Positions 35,732 through 46,265 of a DNA stretch of 64,000 bases are shown here, in pieces. Each line of letters begins with the position of its first letter. Position 1 is the stretch's first letter. This DNA comes from Narthecium ossifragum. Taxonomy: Eukaryota > Streptophyta > Magnoliopsida > Dioscoreales > Nartheciaceae. A program made the position numbers and the translations under genes. The DNA lies in contig OY986969.1 of assembly GCA_963920575.1 (NCBI GenBank), forward strand, positions 16,043,288-16,107,287, read 5' to 3'. The notes under the pieces are model-generated. The model ran no database searches. It was not told the DNA's origin and saw only the letters and a program-made list of their open reading frames with translations.

Positions 35732-36555
35732 CTGACTCCATCCAAGCACAACCATTCCAAGAAGGGACCCACGTCCTTGCTTGGATGGGCCCACGCCAAG
35801 GAGTTGGCTGCACCCAAGTCCCTTTGGGCGTTCTAAGCTCAGCCGGCCAAAGGAATCCTATTCCTAGCTGGTTTGCTTACTTAGATGATTTCCTAGTTAG
35901 TAGTTATCTTGATTGAGTCAGTTTCCTAGATTGAGTTCAGTTTATGATTTGCTTAAATCAGTTCCTATTATGAGTCCTTGTTATTAGTAAGTTGAGATAA
36001 GATTGAGTCTTATTAGGAAAGTCTGGTTACTTGCTGATTAAAGCAAGGTAGTATTCAGGTTGTAGTAGAACTCTCTTGAGGCCTCTATAAAAGGACCTCC
36101 ATAGCTTGTAATTATGCATGGACGAATTTATGAGAGTTATTATTTAGTAGAGATAAATCCAAGGAGTAGAAGTAATATAGGAGTAGGTATAACCTAGTTT
36201 CCTAATAATCCACCAGCCACCTTCATCTCTCTCTACAGCCGGTCCTTCTCCATCACCGGTCTCCTTCTCCGCTGCCGTCCACTCCTTCGCCACCATCATC
36301 ACCACTACCAGCCATCACCCACGTTCTCCAAGGCTTGGATCTCCAAGAGAAGCTAGCCAACCCTAGAGGAGCTGCAAGGTATCCCTCTTCTCATCTGTCT
36401 CCTCCTCTAGTCTTCGTCTTCCTCGTCGAATACCTAGGGTCCTTCTCCTAAAACCCTAAAGGTATCTCTCGACCTAGCCATAGATTTGGCTAAAGAGGAT
36501 CTAAGATAAGGCAAGAGACCCGATACGAAAGCCCTTGAGAAGGTGCATCGTATCA
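35732..36555 (+). repeat. 3' LTR of the Copia-type element, altered first 20 bases
   Basis: It aligns base for base with the 5' LTR at offset 2378 from 35752 to its CGTATCA end. The first about 20 bases (35732-35751) do not match the 5' LTR and lack TGATACG, and no polypurine tract is obvious upstream. The cause could be gene conversion, sequence decay, or an atypical plus-strand start. Confidence 0.9.
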
Positions 36556-36560
36556 GCTGG

Positions 36561-37036
36561 CCTCTCGGGTTGGTCACAGGTTGACTAGGCAAGTGTCCTT
36601 CCTTTCTTTTAGACAAGGTGTTAGAAAGTTGACCCAATGAATTCTCAAGTTTAGCAATGGGTTGGGTATTAGAATTACACTGGTTCTCTATTCTAAACAC
36701 ATTATTCTGAATTTTATAGATATCACTTTTTAGGTCACTTCTCATTCCACTAAAATTTTCATTTATGACTGCATGGATGGAACTCAAAGTGGGTTCAGAG
36801 GTGGTTTGGGCCAGAGGGGCTGAAGTTGGTTGTGGAAGGTACATAAGATTTGGATTTGCAAAAGTTTTAGGTGGGTACTTGAAAACAGAAGGATTAATTG
36901 TATCATTTTGTCCTTGAAAGTTACTTGACTATTGTGGCTTCAAACTAAAATTAAGATGATTTGTCCAACCGGGATTATAGGTATTAGAATAAGGATTATT
37001 TTGAGGTTTGGAAAAATCATAAGTTGGATTATAGGT
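36561..37036 (-). pseudogene. Athila gag fragment
   Basis: Minus-strand frames show YSNTYNPGWTNHLNFSLKP, the hallmark of Athila gag, a stop, then PPKTFANPNLMYLPQP, a helical stretch with FSGMRSDLKSDIYKIQN, and LGQLSNTLSKRKEGHLPSQP. The N-terminal half is gone: at about 37036 the frame runs directly into LTR sequence. Confidence 0.82.
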
Positions 37037-37605
37037 GTATTCCCGGAATTAGGGTTATAGCTAAGTTGGACTCCTACTACAACTCGGATTCCTTGGATTA
37101 ATTCATGGTTGTCTTACTCTGGTCGCAACTGGGTCCAATCAAACCGGAATCAGAAAACATGCTCAACACAAACATTGTCGATTAGGAAGTCTTCCGTATA
37201 ATCCCGAAGATTTCAGTATATTCAGACTTACCTAGAATATTTGGAGAATATTCTCCTGAACGTCTACGGACCAGTTTCCTAGCATCTGTTTATGTTCATA
37301 GTCTTCAAAACTGGTATTAATCTGTTTGGAATCTCCTAAAGTTTCCAACATGAAAGTTGTTCGCCTTGATTTCTTATAGAAGTCCTCAAAATTTCAGAAA
37401 TCCACGAGGTATCTGGAGATTTTGGCGAATTCTTTCCGAACTGACAGCAGAGCGGCGTAATTTCAACATATTAGTCTTTTTCTGTATTTTCTAACTCCAA
37501 TCTTCATTAAACCTTAAATAAACTAATAAACTATCAAATACAAACACTCTCAGGCTAACAAAGGTAAATTAAGGGGTTTAATCATGAATATTTAGTGACT
37601 CATAA
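37037..37605 (-). repeat. Athila 5' LTR, 3' part deleted
   Basis: Homologous to 19748-20318 of the 3' LTR. It starts (minus strand) with TTATGAGTCACTAAATATTC, the TG end mutated to TT, and stops after about 569 bases. The missing about 800 bases plus primer site and gag N-terminus define one deletion ending at about 37036. Confidence 0.85.
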
Positions 37606-38919
37606 GTGTCCTCGGTAGCCTCGTGACGAAGTCCATCGTGATATGCTCCCACTTCAACTCTGGAACTGGAAGTGGATGTAGCAAGTCTGTGCTCTGCCTT
37701 CATCTTCTTACAGGTGAGGCATCTGGAAATGAACTCTGCAACATATCTTTTCATTCCGCACCACCAAAACTGTCGGCATAGATCATTGTATATCTTGGTG
37801 CTCCCGGGATGAACCGTGAAGCTGGAGCGATGGAACTCAGAAGGATGTCCTCTCTCAACGCCAGTTCCGCTGAAACTGCAACACTATCTTTAAATGTTGT
37901 TCATGCTCCGCCTGCATGTGTGAGTAGATCAGGATGTCATTGACGAACGCCACAATGACACAGTCAGAAGACCCTTTGCATAAAATCTATGAAGGCTACC
38001 TGGTGTGTTCGTCAAACCGAACAACATCACTGCAAAGTCATACAATCTATACCTCGTATAAAAAGCTGTTTTCGGGATGTCGCAATCCCGAATCCTCAGC
38101 TGGTGGTAGCTTGTACAGAGGTCGATCTTCGAAAAGACCGAAGAACCTCAGAGCTGGTCAAATAAGTCATCTATCCTGGGCATACGATACTTATTCTTCA
38201 CAATCACACTTTTCAGCCTCTTGTAGTCTATGCAAAGAGGAAGCGTACCGTCCTTCTTCTTTGCAAACAACACAGGTGCTCCCCAAGGTGACGTGTTGGG
38301 ACGAATGAAACCTCGACCGATCAATTCGTCCCGCTGAATCCTCAACTTTCTCTACTCTATTGGTGCCATCCTGAAAGCTAGCAATGAAATCGACCCAGTG
38401 CCTGATATGAGATCTATCTCGAAGTCAATGGCTATGGAATGAGGAAGACCTAGTAGCTCGTCTGGGAAAATATTTGCAAACTCGCAAACTACTCCAGGAT
38501 GATTGCTCTCTTGACTACCCTCTGCAGTGAACAAGAAAACACGCACCAGTAAAGCTGACAACTAGCCCTCACGTCTAGGAAAACAACAACAACCAAGGGA
38601 ATCGACAGACTAGCGATCGCCCAACAAAACAAAACGAGCACCGTCAGGTGTCCAAGTAGTCACCCTATGATGGCCACGGTAGATGACGGCTCAGAATAAT
38701 ACCAGCAAGTCCATACCGAGAATCACGTCAAACCCGATCATGTCTAGCACCCGAAGGTCTAGAAGAACACGGAGGCCCCCGACCTCCAACTCACAAGACC
38801 GGCAAATCTGCTCAACTCGAGCTCCTCCTTCGACCAGTGTGTCTTTGTGTAGTGTGACCCCAAGTGGTTCCATCTCTAGCCCTAGCGATGCCACACTTTC
38901 TATCTACAAAACAGTACAA
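37606..38919 (-). pseudogene. Chromovirus pol, protease to integrase N-terminus, internally deleted
   Basis: Minus-strand order from the high end: protease (CELEVGGLRVLLDLRVLDM, then FDVILGMDL), linker (VVCEFANIFPDELLGLP), reverse transcriptase start ([38 protein letters not shown]) with frameshifts to LLTHAG near 37900. It then jumps to a pre-integrase segment and the zinc finger (FHHSSFTVHPGSTKIY, ISRCLTCKKMKAEHR) and KWEHITMDFVTRLPRT at the Athila junction. The thumb and RNase H are deleted. Wording is Tekay/Del-like. It is the N-terminal part of the element seen at 17880-18951. Confidence 0.83.
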
Positions 38920-39065
38920 TATGAGGACCCGTTCCTCTATCCTAGCTCGACCGCGTAGGTCGGGGGTCGTGCCATGTTCGCTTGTTTCCGCGTCGAGCGC
39001 GATCTGTTTGATCGCATTATTGATTTTGGACCTCAAGAGAAATTTGGTAAATTACACCTTGGTGG

Positions 39066-39281
39066 TCGTTTTCACACCCGCATAGTGCACACACGGCCTT
39101 ATGAATGATATATGTGCTTGTTAGAACCTTAGGCGGGCCGTTTTCACACTCGCATAGTGCACACACGGCCTTATGAATGATATATGTGCTTGTTAGAACC
39201 TTAGGCGGGTCATTTTCACACCCGCATAGTGCACACACGACCTTATGAATGATATATGTGCTTGTTAGAACCTTAGGCAAG
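39066..39281 (+). repeat. 72-bp unit, three tandem copies
   Basis: Units begin near 39066, 39138 and 39210; the word TTTTCACA recurs at 39069, 39141 and 39213, exactly 72 apart. The unit contains GCATAGTGCACACACG and GATATATGTGCTTGTTAG. The same block is single-copy in sister LTRs, so this is a local amplification near the LTR 5' end. Confidence 0.93.
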
Positions 39282-40699
39282 CTTAGGATCGAAAGATCCG
39301 AACTCGGGCGAGCGAAAGTTTGTCTTTAGGACAGCTGGCAACCCATTAGCTCACTCCAAGGATCGATCGGTCGGACCCTATGTCGACACCGCCTATGACG
39401 TGTCCAGATAAGGACGTTGAACCGACATAGACCGATGGATTGCTGGATGAGCGACCGATCGAACTCGGGCCTATAGGAATCCGCGAGCAGCCTCTGTTTT
39501 CTTTTTTTTCTTCTCTTCTCCACTATTGCAATAATTCAAGAAGGAAGCTTGATCCAGAGTCTTGGGGAGGTTGCCAGCAAGGGGAGGAGCAGATCTAGAC
39601 CTTCCCCACATAGATTAATCATCGATTAGTGTAGTTTGGTAGGATTCTTCATCTTTAGGCTTGTTTAGGTGTTCTTAGCTAATTTGTTGCTTATTTACTT
39701 GATTAATCTATATTAGGAGGTGTTCCTAGGTATTTTTAATATCTGATTGAAGCTTGTTGGATTTTGGTTTGATTTAAATCGGAGTTAAGTAACTTTCCAT
39801 TGATTAATTTCCATATTTTTGTTTTAATTATAGCAGCTATGTTTGAGCTTTATTACAGAGCTGTACATGCATGATCTAAGTTGATCTTCAACACGAATCT
39901 TGTAGACCTTTAAGTTAGCTTTCAATTCCAACTAGTTTCATAATTTTCGGAGTTATGTATGATGTTTGGTGAATTAAATGGTCGGGCTGTGTAGAACAGA
40001 GCAGTGAGTTTAATTAGTGAAATTAAGTGACATTTTGTTATCAAATTGATTTTATTTTTGGATATGATGATCTGAGTGACCTTTAGGTTTGATCAGAAAA
40101 TTTTGGTTTTAATCCAAGGTATTTTCAAAGAGAATTTGAGTTTTTTTTATCAAATCTGAAATTAAACCAAAATTATAGGTTTTTATTGATTTTTTTTCGT
40201 CCGATTGATCCGATCTTTGGATATGTGCTTCGGGGTATGTCATTAAGTAGGAATTAAGCAAACGCAGTTAGTAGTTTGTTCGCTTAATTTGATAAATCGA
40301 GATTTTCGATATTGTATCTTATATATGTCATTATATACGTGTAGGCCCTATGTGTGGCTTGTGGTTCAACCAAGGGGGTCACACCCCTTGGGATGTGTAG
40401 GATAAAATATTCAATTGCTAGATTTCTTGATTAGCTGGGGTTGTATCCTCTTTGTAGAGTTTTGGTTGTCGACCGCGTTTGCCGTCATAATGTCAAAATC
40501 TACTTAATTGTAAATCTAATTTTTTTTCTTAGTCTCAATGAGACTTGTAGGCCTACGCGCCTATTTATTCACTTATTCTAGACCCTTGCTATGTTCACCC
40601 CATGATGAGCTTTATGCTGCGCCTAGCCCTATATATTATTTTAACATATTGTGGCATGTATGGAATCCAATATTGCGTGCGTGTGAGAATACATATAGG

Positions 40700-40979
40700 G
40701 GGTGTTTGGTTACTTGTATTAGCTAATGCATGCATTAGCTAATGCAGCATTTTGGTCTATACCAGTGTTTGGTTGGCCACTGCATTAACTAATGCATGCA
40801 TTAGCTAATACAAAAGGCTGTTTGGTTGGCAACTGCATTAACTAATGCATGCATTAGCTAATGCAAAAAGGGCCTCCAATGCTGCATTAGCAGATGCAAT
40901 GCATTGCATTGCATTAGCAGATGCAATGCAGTGCATTGAGCAATGCATTGCATTAACTAATACAAGCAACCAAACACCC
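40700..40979. mobile_element. MITE, GGGTGTTTGG termini
   Basis: About 280 bases with inverted ends GGGTGTTTGGTTACTTGTATTAG (first 20: GGGTGTTTGGTTACTTGTAT) and the complementary CTAATACAAGCAACCAAACACCC at the other end. The interior has repeated self-complementary TTAGCTAATGCA / TAATGCATGCATTA words. No coding capacity. The target duplication is unclear (flanks ACATATAG and GCATAATT share little). Superfamily most likely hAT or PIF/Harbinger. Confidence 0.8.
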
Positions 40980-41438
40980 GCATAATTGATTGCATTAGAT
41001 CCATTCTAGGCTAGGCGCGAGCAATGAGTTGATCGCCGATCCGAGGGCTCGAGCAGCTAGGATCTAGCCGTAGGGCCAAGGCTGAGTAGCAAGGTCTAGG
41101 ACTGAATTCTATGATAATCTTTGTTATCGAGGATACTGTCCAGTTGGTTTTGATTACTCTGATGGAGGTATAGAGGTTATCTTAGGTTCCTATCTCAATC
41201 TCAGTTTCCGTAGGAGAAGTTGTGTATCTCCCTGTGTCCTACCCCTATCCTTCAACGCTGGAGCGCTTGGTTTGAGAGGGACGACTATTGACAGTAGAGG
41301 TCATTAGAGTGTGTGTCCTGCGGTAGGCGGTGTGCATAACGTGAGTTTATCCCCTAGGGATGAGGGGGCACCTAGGCTTTACTGTTACCTTCCTTTCTGT
41401 GTTGCATAGAATAGAATCATGCTGAGATTATCGCTCAC

Positions 41439-42843
41439 TCCTCGGTGTCCTAGGCAGCCCGATTACGAAGTCCATCATGATGTGCTCCCACTTCTACTCT
41501 GGCACTGGAAGTTGCTGTAGCAAGCACGGCGTCCGTCAGTGTTCTGCCTTCACCTTCTAACAGGTGAGGCATATGGAAATGAACTCGGCAACAGACCTCT
41601 TCATCCCGCACCACCAAACTGTCGGCGTAGATCGTGGTATATCTTGGTACTCCCTGGATAAACTACGAAGCTAGAGTGATGGAACTCGCGAAGGATGTCC
41701 TCTCTCAACAATGGGTCCGCTAGAACTATAACACTGTCGCTATAGTGTAGACCGCCGTCTGCTGAAACTACCCAGCCCTCAATCGCATGCTCGATGTCGA
41801 CCGCAGCACGGATCTCCAAGAGCTCCGGATCCCTACTCAACGCCTTTAACACCCTCGTTAGAAGAGCATGAATGTTGTGATCAGGAAAAAGGAATCCGTC
41901 TAATGCCTAGTCCTCAAAGTCGAGCCCGAACTGACTAACTGTCTCTATGATCTGCAACTGTCGAGCCAACAAAGTTGCCAAAGTCGCTCTATTGTCTCTG
42001 GCCTGTCTACTCAGAGCATCCGCTACGACATTTGCCTTATCATGATGATAATGCAACATGAAGTCGTAATCCTCTAAGAGTTCCATCCACCGACGCTGCC
42101 TGAGGTTGAGGTCACGTTGGGTGAAAACGTGCATTAAGCTCTTGTGATCTGAGTACACCAAGAACCGTTCATCACAGAGGTAGTGCTGCCATATCTTTAG
42201 AGCAAAGACAATTGCTGCCAGCTCTAGATCATGGATGGGGTATGTCCTCTCATGGGTCCTCAACTGTCCGGAACCATATGCCACCATATGGCCCTCCTGC
42301 ATCAGCACGTGGCCTAGACCCTCTCCACTGGCATCGCAGTACATGATGTAGCCGACGCCTTGCTCTGGATCTATCAGAATCGGTGCCCTTGTCATTCTGG
42401 TACTCTACTCTACAAAGGTCCGCTCTCAAGCATCGTCCCAAACAAAAGGGACCGCCTTCTGAGTTAATCTGGTCAATGGTCTTGCAACTCTGGAGAAGTC
42501 CATGACGAATCTCCTATAGTTTCCCGCCAAGCCGAGAAAACTGCGGACATCGAACACTGTCTTCAATCTATGCCACTGTAGCACTGCCTTGATACTGGCT
42601 GGATCAACTGTACTGCCTGCCCCTGACACCACATGCCCCATAAACTTCACTTCAGGGAGCCAGAACACGCACTTGTAAGCTCCATTTAGCCTATGCTCCC
42701 TCAATAACTACAACACTATCCTCAGATGTTGATCATGATCCTCCTCCGTACGTGAGTAGATCAGAATGTCATCGACGATGACCACAATGAACTGATCCAG
42801 ATAAGGTCGGAAGACCCTCTGCATCAGATCCATGGAGGCCGCT
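41439..42843 (-). pseudogene. Second chromovirus fragment: RT end, RNase H, integrase zinc finger
   Basis: Minus strand from the high end: [20 protein letters not shown] (catalytic Asp pair kept), the thumb with FMGHVVSGAGSTVDPASIKA and FLGLAGNYRRFVMDFSRVAR, RNase H ([56 protein letters not shown]), then DILREFHHSSFVVYPGSTKI and an integrase start reading MDFVIGLPRTPR at 41439. Stops occur near 41853 and 42425. It overlaps 37606-37890 in content, so it is a different copy, not a continuation of it. Cut at 42843 by a long LTR. Confidence 0.87.
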
Positions 42844-44854
42844 TGTGAGAACCTGTGCCTCTATACCTGGTTCGATCGCAAAGGTCGGGCGCATAGGTCC
42901 GGTTGGGATTGTTTTGCATCAAGTGTGATCGGGTGATCGCATTATCGTCTTGGGACTCCAAGGAAAATTTGGTAAATTGCAGCTTGTCGGTCGGTTTTAT
43001 ACATGTGTGGTTCACACACAACCCCCTTCGAATGATGTACATGTTTGCTAGGACCCTAGGCGGGCTGGGGGTCGAAGGACCCGAGCCCGAGAGTGAGGGC
43101 TTGCCCTTTAAGGGCAGCTCTCAGCCCTGAGGGCGATCGATCTTCCTTGTAGCAGGTCAGCTCAGGCAGGTCGGTTCGGGCACTATATCAGGTCGGCTCG
43201 GAACCCAATATAACCCCCCCCCCATGTTCTTCTTTCTCTTCTTTTTCCTCTTCTTCTTGTTTCCTTCTCCGTCGTTCCCGCAGATATCCTTCTCCTCTTC
43301 CTTCCCAACGCGCGTGAGACGGTGAGAGAGGGAGCTCCGGCAATCTGGAGGCGGCCAAGACGAAGGCCTCCCTTCCTTTCTCTCCCCTTCTTCTTCCTTT
43401 CCTTTCTCTCTCCCGCGGCTGCGGGTGTGAGAGGACTCCGGCGTGTTCCCGGTGACCTGGAGACCGCGACAATGAGGAGAAAACCATCCTTAGCTGGATT
43501 AACGGTGGATTAACCACGGATTAGCTTAGCAGAGGTAGGGTTATTGACGTAGGGCTTTGTTTAATTGTTAATAAGTGTTTGAACCTTTAATCTCTTGATT
43601 TCTTCTTGCTAAATGATGCTCCTAGGGTAGTTTAATTACTGTCTTGAGTTTGGAACGGATTGATTTGGATTTTAATCAGATTTTTGCAACTTATTCCTGG
43701 TTTCACTTAAATTTTTCTCTTTATCTGAACAGCTACGCTCTAGCTTGTTTTCTGGTTCGTACCTGCATGATCTCATCTGATCATCAACAGAATGGACCTA
43801 CTTTCACTTCCACCTTGTTTCATAATTTTTGGAGTATTGTACGATTTGTGGTGATTTTTCTTCGAACCTGCAATGAGATAGTAATTAGTGGTTTGATTAG
43901 TGATTTCCTGGAGATTTAATCGTGAGATTGATCCAATTCTTGGTCAACATGTTCCTAGTATGTTAATCTACATCTGCCCAAGTTTAGTTTTAGATTGGAC
44001 GTCGTTTGGATGCCGAATCGATGATTTTTCATCCTCCCTAAGTATGGTTTAGTGTACCAAACTGAATTAAGGGTTTTAATGGATTTATTATTATTATTTA
44101 TTTTCAGTCCCCGTTAAATGATGAAGTTAGTATTTCCTAGCATTAGTTAGAAATATCATGATTAGTTTGTTGGAATTTGACTGCTAACTGCATGATTTAT
44201 CAGCTTATGTTTTAATTGCTAACATTCCTTTAATTAGCCATGGATTTTTGTGAATCATGTATAATTATGTATCGATGTGTATCTACGCCCGTGTGGGGCT
44301 CGTTGATGAACCAAGGGAGTCATGCCCCTTGGGATGTTTAGATAGTTGAGCAGGCCGCCTGGTGTGTCACTTGTGTTAGTATGCTTAGCTGTTTGTTGTT
44401 ATTATCTTTTGTTTTGTCGGGGTTGTGTCCCCGTTGTAGGACTTTCAGGAGACGGCTGTTTATGTCGTCGTAATGCCGAAATTTTAATTGAATCTGGTTG
44501 TTAGCGGTTTGTGGTGTTGTTGTACTGGTTTAATGCTTATTTCATATGTTCACCCCGCTTGAGGCTAGCAGGGATGCCATACTTAGACCTGTATACTGCT
44601 TGACATATTGCTGCATGTTCTTATTTATATATGTACGCGTGAATATTGTATGTATTTGATTGCTTTAGAAGCATTATGTTAGGACTTGGGCGAATAGGGG
44701 TTTCGCCGATTTGAGGGCTCGGGCAGTTCAGATCTAGCCTTAAAACTGATGCTGGGTAGCAAGGTCTAGGATCCGATTCTATTAAATCATTGTTTCCTCG
44801 AGAATAGTATCTTGTAAACTAAAATACATTGTTGTTTGAGGTGTAGAGGTTGGG
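42844..44854 (+). mobile_element. Long LTR, left part, outer shell of the nest
   Basis: Begins TGTGAGAACCTGTGCCTC at 42844 after CCGCT (42839-42843, expected duplication). It shows the donor-like AGAG|GTAGGG at 43535 and ends abruptly inside GTGTAGAGGTTGGG at 44854 where another copy of the family starts. Its 3' end is not in the window. No genes. A CT-rich tract lies at 43226-43420. Confidence 0.8.
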
Positions 44855-45012
44855 TGTGAGGACATGTCCCTCTATTCCTGTAGCTCGTTGTTAACTATAA
44901 GGGCAATTTGGTAAATTGCGCCTTGTCGATTAGTTTCTGACCCGTGTGAGCACACAGACTCTGATTGATGTTTGTGTTTGACTAGATCCGTTTAGGAGGT
45001 TTTTGACCTATG

Positions 45013-45083
45013 GATCGATCCAATCTAGTGTTGGATCGATCCAGCTAGGTCTTGGATCGATCCGACTTAGTCTTGGATCGATC
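45013..45083. repeat. Four GGATCGATCC palindromes at exactly 21-bp steps
   Basis: Centres 45016.5, 45037.5, 45058.5 and 45079.5. Intervening spacers differ (CAATCTAGTGTT, CAGCTAGGTCTT, GACTTAGTCTT), so the period is kept although the sequence between is not. Confidence 0.95.
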
Positions 45084-45849
45084 CGAGAACTGTAGTATGT
45101 CGGCGTCTTTCTTCCTTGAGAGGACGACCGTCGTGGCCGTCGCTCTCCGCTGTCAGGGGAGAGGAGACTTTCTCTCCTCTGCTCCCCTTTTCCCCTCCTT
45201 CCCCGGCTTTTCCCTTCCCCTTTTCCTTCTTCTTCTTCCTCTTCTCCTTCTCTGCTGCTTCCTTCTCTTTTCTTCTTCTTCCGCGAGCTCTGCTTCCCCT
45301 GTTTCCGGCTGAACCTTCTTCTCCACCGTTCTCCCTCCTCCGGCCATCGTTTTGAGCGTTTGAAGGCTCGTTGGAACCGTGGCGGCGTGAGGAAGATCTC
45401 TGGTGTGGTTTGAAGCTCTGTTAGTGATCGGTTTGCGGGGAATCAGCCGAGGATTGTGTTTCCGGTAGGTGTTCTACCTACGTGAGTTGTTTAATGGGTT
45501 TCTCTTAATCTAGCCGTTTGATCTTGTTATTCTTTGTGTGGTTGGCTTTCTCTTGCTTAGTGTAATTTCTGGTTTAAGTTTCATAAGCCTTGGTTGAGAT
45601 TTTAGTAGGATTTAAGCATGTTAAAGCACGGATTTCTCCGGTTTTGCTTTTCCTGAAGAACAATCAACTTAGGGCGCGTTTGCAGCTCCATTCAAGCATG
45701 ATATTGACCTATGATGAACATAAGAGTTGTAGATCTCTGAGTTATCTGTCCATTCCAGCTTATTTCGTATTTTTCCGATTTCTCTATGAATTGTGGTGAT
45801 TTTTCTCGTGGCCTGCGACGAGACTGATATGAAGCTGGTATGAAGCTGT

Positions 45850-46265
45850 TTGGATCGATCCAAATATTCCGGATCGATCCAATGTTTTCGGGATCGATCC
45901 AAATGTTCCGGATCGATCCCAAAGCTAACTGATGGTGTTTATGGACTATTTTTAGTGGTTTTGATTAGCGTTTTCCCAGTAACCGAGCCGTTGGATGTTT
46001 TTGGATCTTGGATCGATCCCGGTTGCACCCAAGATAGTCTGTTCACTAAGGGCAAGTCGGATCGATCCATGGGTATGTTTGGATTGATCCAGTGTTTCCC
46101 AAGAACAGTGTCTGAGGGTAGCAGAGAATGGCTTTCATGGTTTTTTCGAGTCGGATCGATCCAAGGACAAGTTGGATCGATCCGATTGTGCGGGATCGAT
46201 CCAAGGACAAGTTGGATCGATCCGAGGGCAAGTTGGATCGATCCGAGTGTGTTGGATCGATCCAA
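45850..46265. repeat. GGATCGATCC cluster in intron-like part of LTR
   Basis: At least fourteen palindromes or one-base variants. The run at 46154-46262 has centres 46157.5, 46178.5, 46197.5, 46218.5, 46239.5 and 46258.5, with steps of 21, 19, 21, 21 and 19. A spacer AAGGACAAGTT recurs. Confidence 0.93.

Larger units (their letters stand above)
33354..36555 (+). mobile_element. Copia-type non-autonomous LTR element, TSD GCTGG
   Basis: Two direct LTRs (33354-34177 and 35732-36555) bracket a 1.55-kb interior. Termini are TGATACG...CGTATCA, and perfect 5-bp duplications GCTGG flank the whole (33349-33353, 36556-36560). By eye about 12 substitutions separate the LTRs over about 800 aligned bases, so the insertion is fairly young and younger than its Athila host. 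The interior has a Copia-style primer site but no protease, integrase or polymerase, so it must be mobilised in trans. Confidence 0.93.
18952..37605 (-). mobile_element. Athila-lineage element, composite with three nested insertions
   Basis: Ends are the 3' LTR 18952-20318 and a truncated 5' LTR 37037-37605. Flanks GTGTT (18947-18951) and GTGTC (37606-37610) fit a 5-bp target duplication with one change, and the chromovirus integrase reads on across the joined flanks (LPRT then PRGNDVIW). Minus-strand order: LTR, gag fragment, protease, reverse transcriptase, RNase H, integrase, long 3' noncoding region, LTR. Insertions at 33354-36555, 28672-31002 and 21107-24602 account for about 9 kb; the net element is about 9.6 kb. 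Confidence 0.88.
38920..41438 (+). mobile_element. Long LTR, 3' end missing
   Basis: Starts TATGAGGACCCGTTCCTC (first TG changed to TA) at 38920 and runs through the family blocks as far as GAATAGAATCATGCTGAG...GCTCACTCCT, then switches into chromovirus integrase at about 41439. The last about 1 kb of the family, including GGGGCGTGACA, is absent. It carries a 72-bp triplication (39066-39281), GATCGGTCGG-type palindromes near 39360-39475 and a MITE (40700-40979). Confidence 0.8.

Noticed and set aside
37606..42843. One continuous chromovirus interrupted by the long LTR at 38920-41438
   Set aside because: Both sides contain the integrase zinc-finger region, and the right side does not supply the missing gag expected upstream of protease, so two copies are present.
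45052..45355. Leu/Phe/Ser-rich putative membrane peptide
   Set aside because: Encoded by a TTC/CTT-rich tract in an LTR; the opposite strand is equally open, as expected for a low-complexity tract.
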